64,000 nt of DNA, taken from positions 496,001 to 560,000 of the forward strand of contig NZ_JAJAWG010000001.1 in NCBI RefSeq assembly GCF_020531905.1. The letters run 5' to 3'. Positions 35,109 to 43,819 of the stretch are shown in pieces (the first letter of the stretch is position 1; each line of letters starts with the position of its first letter). The notes below the pieces were generated by a model that was not told the DNA's origin, made no database searches, and saw only the letters and a list, made by a program, of their open reading frames with translations. The DNA comes from Deefgea salmonis (GTDB taxonomy: Bacteria; Pseudomonadota; Gammaproteobacteria; Burkholderiales; Chitinibacteraceae). Position numbers and translations under genes: made by a program.

Positions 35109-37232
35109 TTGAATCACTTCAAATTTCGCACGATTTTTTGCATGGTGATCGGCGTATTGAGCTTGGTCTCAATTTTGGTTCTCAGTTATGAATTTAAAGC
35201 GCAAAAATTACTCAATGAGTTTAATTCGCCGCAGCAGCAAAGACTCATCAAAGAAGCCCGCTCTGGCAATCGCCGATTTAGTTTTTTAGAGCGCGCCACC
35301 GACGAAGCCATTAAGCGACCAACGCCAGCGGCGCTCAATACCGTTAAAGCGACTTTTGCTGATTTTGCGACGCTGATCCAGCGTTATGACAACGGTCAGT
35401 TTTACGAATACTCCAATCAAAACTCCAGCTTTACTGAACACATTGCACCACTGGCGCAATGGGCCAAGACCACACAGCAAACACTGGCCGAGCTCAATCC
35501 ATCCCAACTGCCAGCGCTAGCTGGCAGCATGAAGCAAATAGCGCCCCATTTACGCATTGTGGTGGCCTCGCTTGACGCGCAATACAATGCCAATCTTGAG
35601 GCCAAAAAAAACACCTTCACCAGCTTTAGTCGCTATCGATTGAGTTTGATCGTTTTGCTATTGGCGCTAATGAGTGGCTTTGCTTATTTTGCGCTACGCA
35701 CTTTATGGCGCAATCAACAAACCCTCGCCCAACTCAAAACCGCAGAACAAAACGCCCAAGCGGCGAACCAAGCCAAAAGCCATTTTTTAGCCTCAATCAG
35801 CCACGAAATGCGCACGCCGCTCACGACGATTTTGGGCTACGCCGAATTAGCCCAAGCCCAAGCCAATCCAAATAGCAGTAACCCAGCGTATTTACAGCAC
35901 ATCATTCAAGCCAGTCGGCATTTACAAACCCTGCTGGGCAATGTGCTTGACATGAGTAAAATCGAAGCGGGTCATTTTTCCCTCAACCCCAATCCACTCG
36001 ATCTGCCTGCGCTGATTAACGAACTAAACGGTATTTTTCAGCCGATGGCGCAGACCAAAGGGCTCACACTCCAGATCAGCGCAGACTCGGTTGCCGACAA
36101 TCTTTGGCTCGACACCGGCAAGTGGCGGCAAATCTTAATTAACTTATTGTCTAACGCGATTAAATTTTCAGATCACGGCACCATTGGCTGCCATATCAGC
36201 GCCCATGCACTGACCGAACAAAGCACCACACTCAAAGCGGTTGTTACTGACCAAGGCATGGGCATAAGCGCAGCCGAAGCCCGCGCGGTGTTTCGCCCGT
36301 TTGAACAAACCGCCAGTGGTCGCTTTAAAGGCGGCACCGGCCTTGGTTTGGCGCTCAGCAAACAATACGCCCTGAATATGGCGGGAGACTTAAGCTTCAC
36401 CAGCCAAACACAGCTTGGCAGCATCTTCACCTGTACCGTACAAGCCGAAATTCAAGCTTTTTGCGCCCAAACGCCAGCACCGCAAAACTCCTTGCAAGGC
36501 TTATGCATTTTGTTGGTTGAGGATCAAGAAGTGAATCGTGACCTGATGCGGCAAATTTTATGCCTGGCCAACGCCAGCGTGATCGAAGCTTGCAATGGAC
36601 AACACGCCCTCACGATACTCAATCAAAACCCCCACATTAATATGCTGGTCATTGATCGCAATATGCCTGAATTAGACGGCATCGCCACACTTGAAACCCT
36701 GCGCCAGCGCGGTAATTTTTTACCCGCACTCATGGTCAGCGCGGGGCTACGGCCGAGCGAGGCCGAAATTCAACGCATTGGTCTTAACGGCTGGCTTGGC
36801 AAACCTTTTTCGGCCAAAGACCTGATTCAGGCCATTGCCAGCATCACTCAAAGTTTAAGCGCGTCGTTTATTGAAACCCGCCACGAGCCAGCGCCAGTAC
36901 ATGCCGCATTGGCGTATTTCAACCCGCAAGCGCAATCGCGACTCGGGTTTAGTGCTGAGCGTTTTTTTAACATCAGCGAAAAAGGCTTAAACCGGATTCA
37001 TGAAATCATTCAGCAATTGTCGCAATTGCAAGACCCACAAGAGTCCTGTCGTTTAGCGCACAGCGGCAAAGGCATTGCACTGCAAATCGGTGCCGACCGT
37101 GTCGCACAATGCCTCGCTCTAATTGAACAAAACCCAGCACACTACCAAAGCACGCAACTGATCGAGCTCGATAGCGAGGTTCAACTCACCCACCGCGCCA
37201 TCATCGAGCACCAGCAAAAACAACTGGCTTAG
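35109..37232 (+). CDS. Membrane hybrid sensor histidine kinase with REC and Hpt domains
   Basis: The 707-residue protein starts with TTG at 35109. It has membrane spans near residues 10-27 and 175-195 around a periplasmic domain, a HisKA domain with phospho-His in SISHEMRTP (about 232), HATPase motifs (LLSNAIKFSDHG, DQGMGISAAEA, GGTGLGLALS), a REC domain from about 463 with phospho-Asp in VIDRNMPELDG, and a C-terminal Hpt-like helix bundle with LAHSGKGIALQIGAD. This is an ArcB/BarA-like phosphorelay. No response regulator gene is adjacent, so its output partner and signal are unknown. The 3' end overlaps msrQ by 4 bases tail to tail. Confidence 0.9.
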   Translation: MNHFKFRTIFCMVIGVLSLVSILVLSYEFKAQKLLNEFNSPQQQRLIKEARSGNRRFSFLERATDEAIKRPTPAALNTVKATFADFATLIQRYDNGQFYEYSNQNSSFTEHIAPLAQWAKTTQQTLAELNPSQLPALAGSMKQIAPHLRIVVASLDAQYNANLEAKKNTFTSFSRYRLSLIVLLLALMSGFAYFALRTLWRNQQTLAQLKTAEQNAQAANQAKSHFLASISHEMRTPLTTILGYAELAQAQANPNSSNPAYLQHIIQASRHLQTLLGNVLDMSKIEAGHFSLNPNPLDLPALINELNGIFQPMAQTKGLTLQISADSVADNLWLDTGKWRQILINLLSNAIKFSDHGTIGCHISAHALTEQSTTLKAVVTDQGMGISAAEARAVFRPFEQTASGRFKGGTGLGLALSKQYALNMAGDLSFTSQTQLGSIFTCTVQAEIQAFCAQTPAPQNSLQGLCILLVEDQEVNRDLMRQILCLANASVIEACNGQHALTILNQNPHINMLVIDRNMPELDGIATLETLRQRGNFLPALMVSAGLRPSEAEIQRIGLNGWLGKPFSAKDLIQAIASITQSLSASFIETRHEPAPVHAALAYFNPQAQSRLGFSAERFFNISEKGLNRIHEIIQQLSQLQDPQESCRLAHSGKGIALQIGADRVAQCLALIEQNPAHYQSTQLIELDSEVQLTHRAIIEHQQKQLA

Positions 37233-37879
37233 CCGTTTGCGTGCGCTTGATCGCGCCAATACCGCAGCACGCGCCAGCCCAATAACACCGCCAACACGGC
37301 GGCATACATCGCGGGCGTAGTCAGATCAGCCTTCACCAGCCAGAGATAATGCACCACGGCGAGCATCGCAATCACATACACCAAGCGATGTAAGCGCGAC
37401 CAATTGCGCTTTAAACGCCGCATCCAGCCCTTGTTTGACGTCACCGCCAGCGGAATTAACAACACAAAAGCCGCAAAACCAACGGTAATAAAAGGACGTT
37501 TTAAAATATCCAGTCCGATCGCCGACCAATCAAAAAACTGATCGAGCCACAGATACGTCATGAAATGCAAAAACGCATAAAAAAAGGTAAATAGCCCCAA
37601 CATGCGGCGGTAGTCAATCAAACGCGAATAGCCCGTCAACTGCCGCAGTGGCGTGATGCTTAAAGTCAGCAGCAGCGCCACCAACGCCCATGTACCGGTC
37701 GAGCGAGTAAAAAACTCAATCGGATTGACCGCTTCCAAACTCAGCACCAGCGCACGCGCCAAAGGCAGCAGCCCCACAATCAACAGCAGCGCTTTAGTTG
37801 GGCGCGGCAAGATCCTTTTCAGTTTGTCTCGCAACAATGTAGGTATCGGCTTTAAGCCATCATTCATAATGCGTTGCAT
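37229..37879 (-). CDS. msrQ: Heme-binding membrane subunit MsrQ
   Basis: The 216-residue, six-span protein has the ferric-reductase-like fold of MsrQ (YedZ): LTLSITPLRQLTGYSRLIDYRRMLGLFTFFYAFLHFMTYLWLDQ and WSRLHRLVYVIAMLAVVHYLWLVKAD carry the heme-ligand histidines. It passes electrons from quinol or flavin to MsrP. It lies 66 bases downstream of msrP on the same strand. Confidence 0.93.
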   Translation of the reverse strand: MQRIMNDGLKPIPTLLRDKLKRILPRPTKALLLIVGLLPLARALVLSLEAVNPIEFFTRSTGTWALVALLLTLSITPLRQLTGYSRLIDYRRMLGLFTFFYAFLHFMTYLWLDQFFDWSAIGLDILKRPFITVGFAAFVLLIPLAVTSNKGWMRRLKRNWSRLHRLVYVIAMLAVVHYLWLVKADLTTPAMYAAVLAVLLGWRVLRYWRDQAHANG

Positions 37880-37945
37880 GAATATACCCTGCAGTGAAAG
37901 GTGTTGTTCAAATGATGTGCAGTGCAGATGATCGAGCAGCCGCGT

Positions 37946-38860
37946 TTAAAAAAACTTCCGCAAATCCATCCCTTGATACATTGCCGCCACTTGCGGGCCA
38001 TAGCCATTAAACGGCAGCGTATCGCGCTTTAAAAACTCACCGATTCGCCGCTCTTTGGCTTGACTCCAACGCGGGTGCGGCACATCGGGATTCACGTTGG
38101 AATAAAAGCCATATTCATTGGGCGCACTTTGCTGCCAACTGGTTGTGGGCTGCTGCTCTTGCAAGCGAATCCCCACCACGGATTTAATACTTTTAAAGCC
38201 ATATTTCCATGGCACCACCAAGCGCACCGGCGCGCCATTTTGATTGGGCAACACCTCGCCGTACAAACCCACCGCCAAAATGGTCAATGGATGCATCGCC
38301 TCGTCAATCCGTAAGCCTTCACGGTAAGGCCACTCAAGCACGCGGCTGCGCTGACCGGGCATTTGCTTGGGATCATTTAAAGTTTCAAAAGCAACAAATT
38401 TGCCTTTTGAGGTGGGGCTCACTTGTTTTAACACGCTGGCCAGTGGAATACCCACCCAAGGTATCACCATGGACCAGCCTTCCACGCAGCGTAAGCGGTA
38501 GATACGCTCCTCTAAAGCCGCCACCTTTAATAAATCATCAATACTATACGTGCGCGACTGGCCCACTTCACCATTCACTACAATTTGCCACGGCTTGGTT
38601 TTTAATTGCCCCGCATACAGCGCAGGATCGCCTTTATCCGTGCCAAATTCATAGTAATTATTGTAAGAAGTAATTTGCTTCAAACTATTGGGCGACTCTT
38701 TGGCCGACAACGCACTCGGTTTGGCATTTAAACCGGCCATCGCCTCGCCCGTGAGCAATAAGGCGCTGGTCCCAGCGAGCATAAACTGACGGCGATTTAA
38801 AAATACCGATTGCGGCGTAATTTCTGACGGCAAAATATCGCTCGGGTGACGAATAAGCAT
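37946..38860 (-). CDS. msrP: Periplasmic methionine-sulfoxide reductase catalytic subunit MsrP
   Basis: The 304-residue molybdoenzyme has a twin-arginine signal ([17 protein letters not shown], about residues 24-40) and the molybdopterin cysteine in [17 protein letters not shown]. Segments [13 protein letters not shown] and [13 protein letters not shown] are typical of YedY/MsrP. It repairs oxidised methionine in periplasmic proteins, exported folded by Tat. ATG at 38860 is chosen because the Tat signal begins soon after; an upstream frame extension is not conserved. Confidence 0.94.
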   Translation of the reverse strand: MLIRHPSDILPSEITPQSVFLNRRQFMLAGTSALLLTGEAMAGLNAKPSALSAKESPNSLKQITSYNNYYEFGTDKGDPALYAGQLKTKPWQIVVNGEVGQSRTYSIDDLLKVAALEERIYRLRCVEGWSMVIPWVGIPLASVLKQVSPTSKGKFVAFETLNDPKQMPGQRSRVLEWPYREGLRIDEAMHPLTILAVGLYGEVLPNQNGAPVRLVVPWKYGFKSIKSVVGIRLQEQQPTTSWQQSAPNEYGFYSNVNPDVPHPRWSQAKERRIGEFLKRDTLPFNGYGPQVAAMYQGMDLRKFF

Positions 38861-38962
38861 AACGAGTTCTCCAAAAAGGCGGTATTGAATGCCCGCACAA
38901 TGCATGAGGGTGGTTTGTTACTTTGTCGTACCAAGGCAAGTATTCTGACAGGCCGCAAACAA

Positions 38963-38998
38963 AAAAGACCGTAAAGTTTTCACTTTACGGTCTTTTTC
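38963..38998. terminator. Bidirectional terminator between cytochrome c and msrP
   Basis: AAGACCGTAAAG and CTTTACGGTCTT form a 12-bp stem with A-tract before and T-tract after, so it can terminate on both strands. It ends the cytochrome c transcript on the minus strand. Confidence 0.9.
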
Positions 38999-39007
38999 AG
39001 TGGATTC

Positions 39008-39316
39008 TTATTTTTGCGCCAAAATCCATGTCGCCAATTGCTTGGCTTCTTCACCCGTCACCATATTCGGCCCCATCGGCACCGGACCCCAAACGCCAAC
39101 ACTGCCTTTTTGAATCTTACCGGCCAGCAAAGTCACGGCGTTTTTATCCGCTTTATATTTGGCCGCAATCGCTTTAAATGCGGGTCCCACGATTTTATTG
39201 TCGACTGAATGACAAGCCATACAGTTTTTTGACTTTAACATCGCCTCAACCGGTGCGGCGATTGCCGCTCCTTGTAGTAAGGCCAAACTCAAGACCGCCC
39301 AAGGAATAATTTTCAT
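39008..39316 (-). CDS. Small class I cytochrome c (c551/c552 type)
   Basis: The 102-residue protein has a signal peptide ending IAA|AP, heme motif CMACH (about residues 32-36), VGPAFKAIAAKY after it, and the distal Met ligand in PMGPNM. Mature size of about 80 residues matches cytochrome c551/c552, a soluble periplasmic electron carrier. Likely partners are the cbb3 oxidase or a peroxidase. It stands alone behind its own terminator. Confidence 0.92.
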   Translation of the reverse strand: MKIIPWAVLSLALLQGAAIAAPVEAMLKSKNCMACHSVDNKIVGPAFKAIAAKYKADKNAVTLLAGKIQKGSVGVWGPVPMGPNMVTGEEAKQLATWILAQK

Positions 39317-39563
39317 AATTCAAACCCTTATATTACGATTGACCCGTCAAGCAATCTCACCGACGACATTCACACTTCACCTTATCTTACTTTGCTAGAC
39401 CGATTGCTCCACCTTAAAAACGCAGTCTAATCGGCATAATGCATAAAAATAATGCACCACATCCTGCCAAACATCAAAACTGCGCTCAATCTTTGAAATT
39501 TTTACGCCAACTTCGCCAAAAACCGCGACAATAGCCCTCTGCCCGAACCCAATGGCCTAAATC

Positions 39564-40937
39564 ATGGATTACTTTCCTTTATTTTTGAATTTAAAACAAC
39601 AAGCCTGTCTCATTGTGGGCGGTGGTGAAATTGCCGTTCGTAAACTGCGTTTATTGCGCTCAGCCGGTGCCGATGTCACCGTGGTCTCGCCCGAACTGTG
39701 TGACGAGATGCATGATTTAGTCCGGTCCGGCGAAGTGCGCTGGCAACCGGCGCAGTTTTCTATTACACAAATCACCGGCCAGCGCTTGGTGATCGCAGCG
39801 ACAGATCAGCCGGTCGTCAACCAAGCGGTTTTTTCGGCGTGCGAAGCCGCCGGCATTTTGGTCAATGCGGTGGACGACCCAAGCCATAGCCGCTTTATTA
39901 CCCCGGCAATCATTGATCGAACGCCACTCACCATCGCCATCTCAACCGGTGGCGGCGTGCCGGTATTGGCCCGACATTTACGCGCTCAGCTGGAAGCGTT
40001 GATTCCCCACGGCTGGGGTAATCTAGCGCAATTGGGTAGTGAATTACGCCCATATTGCAAAGAAAAAATGCCCGACCCAGCCCAACGCCGCAGCTTTTGG
40101 GAGTCCGTTTTAGCCGGACCGATTCCCGACCAAGTGTTTTCTGGGCAAATCGAGCACGCCCGCGCACAACTGATCGCGGCTATCGATCACCCCGAAACCA
40201 CGCCCTGTGGCGCAGTGTATTTAGTCGGTAGTGGCCCGGGCAACCCGGATTTGCTGACGTTTCGCGCATTACGCCTAATGCAGCAAGCTGACGTGGTGCT
40301 GTACGACAATCTGGTTTCGCCCGAAATCATGGAGATGGTGCGCCGCGACGCTGAGCGCATTTATGTGGGCAAAAAATCCAATAACCACGCCCTGCCGCAA
40401 GAAGAAATCAATCAATTGCTGGTGCGTTTAGCACTCGAGGGCAAAAAAGTATTGCGACTCAAAGGGGGCGACCCGTTTATTTTTGGCCGTGGCGGCGAAG
40501 AAATCGAAGAGCTGGCCCAGCACGGCATTGCGTTTGAAGTGGTGCCCGGCATTACTTCAGCCGCAGGCGCATCGTGTTACGCCGGCATCCCACTCACACA
40601 CCGCGATTACGCGCAATCGGTCACTTTTGTAACTGGTCACAGAAAGGATGGTGAAGTCGATTTGGATTGGCCACGCTTGGTCAACCCCAGCGAAACCGTT
40701 GTGGTGTATATGGGCGTCGCGCAAGCTGGGTATATTGCTGAACAGCTGATTGGGCATGGCCGAGACGAACATACCCTGGTCGCCATTATTGAGCGCGCCA
40801 CCACCGCCCAACAAAGAGTCGTCACCACCACCTTGATTGAGCTGGCCAAACGCATCGAACAAGAAGGCATCAAACCGCCCGCCTTGCTGATTATTGGTGA
40901 CGTGGTGCAATTGCATGACAAATTAAAATGGTGTTAA
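39564..40937 (+). CDS. cysG: Siroheme synthase CysG (multifunctional)
   Basis: The 457-residue protein has the N-terminal precorrin-2 dehydrogenase/ferrochelatase module ([46 protein letters not shown]) and the C-terminal SAM-dependent uroporphyrinogen-III methyltransferase ([69 protein letters not shown]). It makes siroheme for sulfite or nitrite reductase. It is bounded by a downstream terminator and has no operon partner here. Confidence 0.96.
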   Translation: MDYFPLFLNLKQQACLIVGGGEIAVRKLRLLRSAGADVTVVSPELCDEMHDLVRSGEVRWQPAQFSITQITGQRLVIAATDQPVVNQAVFSACEAAGILVNAVDDPSHSRFITPAIIDRTPLTIAISTGGGVPVLARHLRAQLEALIPHGWGNLAQLGSELRPYCKEKMPDPAQRRSFWESVLAGPIPDQVFSGQIEHARAQLIAAIDHPETTPCGAVYLVGSGPGNPDLLTFRALRLMQQADVVLYDNLVSPEIMEMVRRDAERIYVGKKSNNHALPQEEINQLLVRLALEGKKVLRLKGGDPFIFGRGGEEIEELAQHGIAFEVVPGITSAAGASCYAGIPLTHRDYAQSVTFVTGHRKDGEVDLDWPRLVNPSETVVVYMGVAQAGYIAEQLIGHGRDEHTLVAIIERATTAQQRVVTTTLIELAKRIEQEGIKPPALLIIGDVVQLHDKLKWC

Positions 40938-40950
40938 ACCATCACAACCA

Positions 40951-40986
40951 TTAAAAATGGCCAGCGATTTCGCTGGCCATTTTTAT
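40951..40986 (+). terminator. Rho-independent terminator after cysG
   Basis: AAAAATGGCCAGCG and CGCTGGCCATTTTT pair around ATTT-like loop bases; the run of A before and T after lets it act both ways. Confidence 0.88.
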
Positions 40987-41096
40987 CGCGATGCTCTTCG
41001 TGCAAAATTTGCTAGCGCAGCACTAAAGTCGCAACCAGCACGCGCGTACAACAAAACAAAACAGCGATGCAGCGGGTATTTAATCACGGACTGCGC

Positions 41097-42368
41097 CTAT
41101 TTGATATTCGTTAAATCAGACAAACGAACCCCTGCTTTATCGTCTGTAATCGGCCGCCCCTTGCCTGAGCCCCAGCGCTGCGCCATATAAATACTGCTGT
41201 GCCCCGAAAACAAAAAAGCCACCACGCAAGCCAATAAAGCATACGGGCCAATCGCGGCACCAAACAGCTCAATCGCCATCAAAGTACACGTTAACGGCGT
41301 ATTGGCCGCACCCGCAAACACGGCTACAAAGCCCAAACCCGCCAACAAAGGAAACGGCATATTTAATAACGGGGCTAAAGCATTGCCCATCGTCGCGCCA
41401 ATATAAAACAGCGGCGTCACTTCGCCGCCTTTAAATCCAGCGCCCAATGACAAAGTGGTAAAAAATAATTTAATCGGTGCATCCCAAAATGGAATGGGCT
41501 GATTAAACGATTCAACAATACTGGGAACCCCCAGGCCGATATAACGCTCAGCACCAAAAATCAGCACCAAACTGGCCACGCACAACCCGCCCACAAAGGG
41601 CCGTAGCGGTGGATATTTAATGCGTTTAAAGTGGCCGGCCACCCAATGCGTTAATTCAGCAAACGATTTACCCGCTAAACCAAACAAAGCCCCAGCAAAT
41701 AGTACCGCCAGCAACCCCAGCATCGTGACCGAAGGAATGCTCGGAATCACATAATGCGTGTGATGCACGCCCAATGATCGCACCAGCCAATCACTCACCA
41801 AACTGGCAATCAAACAAGGAAACAAGGCGTTATTGCGCATTTTTCCCAAGGCTTGCACTTCAAGACCAAACACCGCGCCCGCCAGCGGCGTACCAAACAC
41901 CCCCGCAAAACCGGCGCTCATCGCCGCCATTAAAATCACCCGTCGGTCCTGCACTTTGCGCTTGGTGATCAAAGCAATTTGATCCGCCAAGGCACCCGAC
42001 ATTTGCACCGCCGTACCTTCACGCCCAACTGATGCGCCAAACAAATGCGAAAACACCGTGCCAATAAAAATCAATGGCATCATGCGCAATTGGGTCACCG
42101 CGCGCGGTTGATGAATTTCGTCAATGAGTAAATTATTGCCTGACTCAATAGCTCGGCCCCATTCGTAATACACCCAGCCCACCAATAAACCGGCAAAGGG
42201 CAAAAATACAATCAAGATAGGATGAGCGACCCGCGTTGCCGTTGCCCAATCTAAAGACACCAAGAGCAGTGCCGAAGTCAGCCCGGCACAAAGGCCAATC
42301 ACCCCCGCCAGCGGCAGCCATAACACCATATCGCGCAGCGTTTGCCGATAAAACGTTTGCCAATTCAT
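41097..42368 (-). CDS. CLC-family anion/proton antiporter, CLC-F (fluoride) type motifs
   Basis: The 423-residue polytopic protein is a CLC exchanger. The first anion-site motif reads ESGNNLLIDE where chloride CLCs have GSGIP, and the second reads GREGTAVQM where they have GREGP. These changes are typical, as I recall, of the CLC-F branch that exports fluoride. FKGGEVTPLFYIGATMGNAL forms the later filter. It would protect cytoplasmic enzymes from fluoride. It lies 78 bases after lrgB on the same strand. I found no fluoride riboswitch in that gap. The chloride alternative is less likely. Confidence 0.8.
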   Translation of the reverse strand: MNWQTFYRQTLRDMVLWLPLAGVIGLCAGLTSALLLVSLDWATATRVAHPILIVFLPFAGLLVGWVYYEWGRAIESGNNLLIDEIHQPRAVTQLRMMPLIFIGTVFSHLFGASVGREGTAVQMSGALADQIALITKRKVQDRRVILMAAMSAGFAGVFGTPLAGAVFGLEVQALGKMRNNALFPCLIASLVSDWLVRSLGVHHTHYVIPSIPSVTMLGLLAVLFAGALFGLAGKSFAELTHWVAGHFKRIKYPPLRPFVGGLCVASLVLIFGAERYIGLGVPSIVESFNQPIPFWDAPIKLFFTTLSLGAGFKGGEVTPLFYIGATMGNALAPLLNMPFPLLAGLGFVAVFAGAANTPLTCTLMAIELFGAAIGPYALLACVVAFLFSGHSSIYMAQRWGSGKGRPITDDKAGVRLSDLTNIK

Positions 42369-42446
42369 TTTTTGTCCTTTGATCGACCGATATCGATCCT
42401 TGCCTTGTCCTGACTAAACCCAAGCACAAGGTGCCTTAATTTGGCA

Positions 42447-43154
42447 TTACCAATACCACGTCGCCAGCAAAATCGGAAAAATCAACGCGGTGACCACGCC
42501 ATTAAAGCCCATCGCCAAGCCAGCAAAAGCACCCGCAGTATCAGAAATCTGAAACGCCCGCGCAGTGCCTACGCCATGCGAGGCCAAACCCAGCGCAAAA
42601 CCTTGCGCCACTTCATGCTGAATGCGACACAAGCGAAATAAAGGCACGGCCATCGCCGCCCCGGCAATACCCGCGACAATCACCGCATTGGCGGTTAAGG
42701 CGGGTAGCCCACCGTGCTCTTGCGACAAAGCCATGGCAATCGGCGTGGTACACGATTTAGGCGCAAAAGATAAGATCGTCATCGGACTTAAACCAAACCA
42801 CTGCCCCAAAATAAACACCGAAACAATGCCAACGCTAGCCCCAACCAGTAATGCAATGCTGACCGGAATAAAATACTGCTTCATTTTAGCTAAATTCAGA
42901 TACAAAGGAATCGCCAATGCCACCGTCGCAGGGCCAAGCAATAAATGAATCGGTTTCGCGCCAGCAAAATAAGTCGCATACGAAACGCCCGTTATTTTTA
43001 AGATGGCAATCAATAATAAGACCGAAACCAAGACTGGATTGAATAAAGGAAAATAACGTGATAGCCGATACAATTTATCGGCCAATAAATAAACCACGCC
43101 AGTGACTGCAATCCATGTCGCCGGATATTGGGCTAATTTTAAAAACTCATTCAT
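42447..43154 (-). CDS. lrgB: LrgB/CidB family membrane protein
   Basis: The 235-residue, multi-span protein has the LrgB core (FNPVLVSVLLLIAILKITGVSYATYFAGAKPIHLLLGPATVALAIPLY, SFAPKSCTTPIAMALSQEHGG, GLASHGVGTARAFQ). LrgAB proteins are linked to murein hydrolase control and, in some species, to glycolate/pyruvate transport. It overlaps lrgA by 4 bases, so the pair is translationally coupled. Confidence 0.92.
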   Translation of the reverse strand: MNEFLKLAQYPATWIAVTGVVYLLADKLYRLSRYFPLFNPVLVSVLLLIAILKITGVSYATYFAGAKPIHLLLGPATVALAIPLYLNLAKMKQYFIPVSIALLVGASVGIVSVFILGQWFGLSPMTILSFAPKSCTTPIAMALSQEHGGLPALTANAVIVAGIAGAAMAVPLFRLCRIQHEVAQGFALGLASHGVGTARAFQISDTAGAFAGLAMGFNGVVTALIFPILLATWYW

Positions 43155-43525
43155 TTTTCCGCCCGCTGATTTAATTTTTCTTTCCGTCTTAGCAATAAAA
43201 ATTGCAACACCACGCCAGTCACCAATAGCGTCACCAGCGTAGAAATTAAAATCGTAACCAGCATCGCAATCCCTTGCGATTTTAATTTATCACCCAACTC
43301 AATCAGACCCACGCCGGCAGGGACAAATAAAATCCCCAAATAACGCAGCAAGCCTTCTGATGCATACGCCACTCGTGATTCGACGCCGCCACGCACGATG
43401 CACCATGCGGTGAGTAACAACATACCGATGACCACAGCTGGAATGGGCAAATGAAATAATTGCCGCAAAAACTCACCACTGACTAAGGCTAAAAAAACAA
43501 TTGATAATCCATACAACATACGCAA
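43151..43525 (-). CDS. lrgA: CidA/LrgA family holin-like membrane protein
   Basis: The 124-residue protein has four predicted spans and the LrgA segments LPIPAVVIGMLLLTAWC and LGILFVPAGVGLIELGDKL. It is the first gene of lrgA-lrgB and probably of the following CLC gene. A palindrome about 60 bases upstream (43583-43609) may be an operator. Confidence 0.9.
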   Translation of the reverse strand: MRMLYGLSIVFLALVSGEFLRQLFHLPIPAVVIGMLLLTAWCIVRGGVESRVAYASEGLLRYLGILFVPAGVGLIELGDKLKSQGIAMLVTILISTLVTLLVTGVVLQFLLLRRKEKLNQRAEK

Positions 43526-43582
43526 TCCAATTCAGAATTTGCCAATATCGGCACTTTACTGCGCGCAAACCGCGCTGAATAG

Positions 43583-43609
43583 ACCAATCAATTACCTTGA
43601 TCGATTGGT
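43583..43609. promoter_or_regulatory. Inverted repeat upstream of lrgA, possible operator
   Basis: ACCAATC and GATTGGT are spaced by 13 bases in the divergent lrgA-ccoI gap. Position suits a regulator site or a hairpin in the leader; nothing further supports it. The remainder of 43526-43819 shows no gene. Confidence 0.35.
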
Positions 43610-43819
43610 TTTGTCGCTAAATCTGCATCCGCTCAAACACATCGAGGGCCTTTTTCGACGCTAAATCACTGTTTTAAATCTAGAAAATAATTTCCAAGCG
43701 ATAAAAACAAAAGCCTTTTGCACGCAAATCTCGAACGCATTTCAATCCAAAGCGCATCGAGACTGGCTCTTTTCAAAATTGCTTTCCCAAGCGACGACGG
43801 TTTTCGTTAAAATGCGCTG

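Noticed and set aside
42369-42446. Fluoride riboswitch before the CLC gene
   Set aside because: I looked for the conserved GG-AUGG and the ACUGAUGACUCC-like cores on the minus strand and did not find them.
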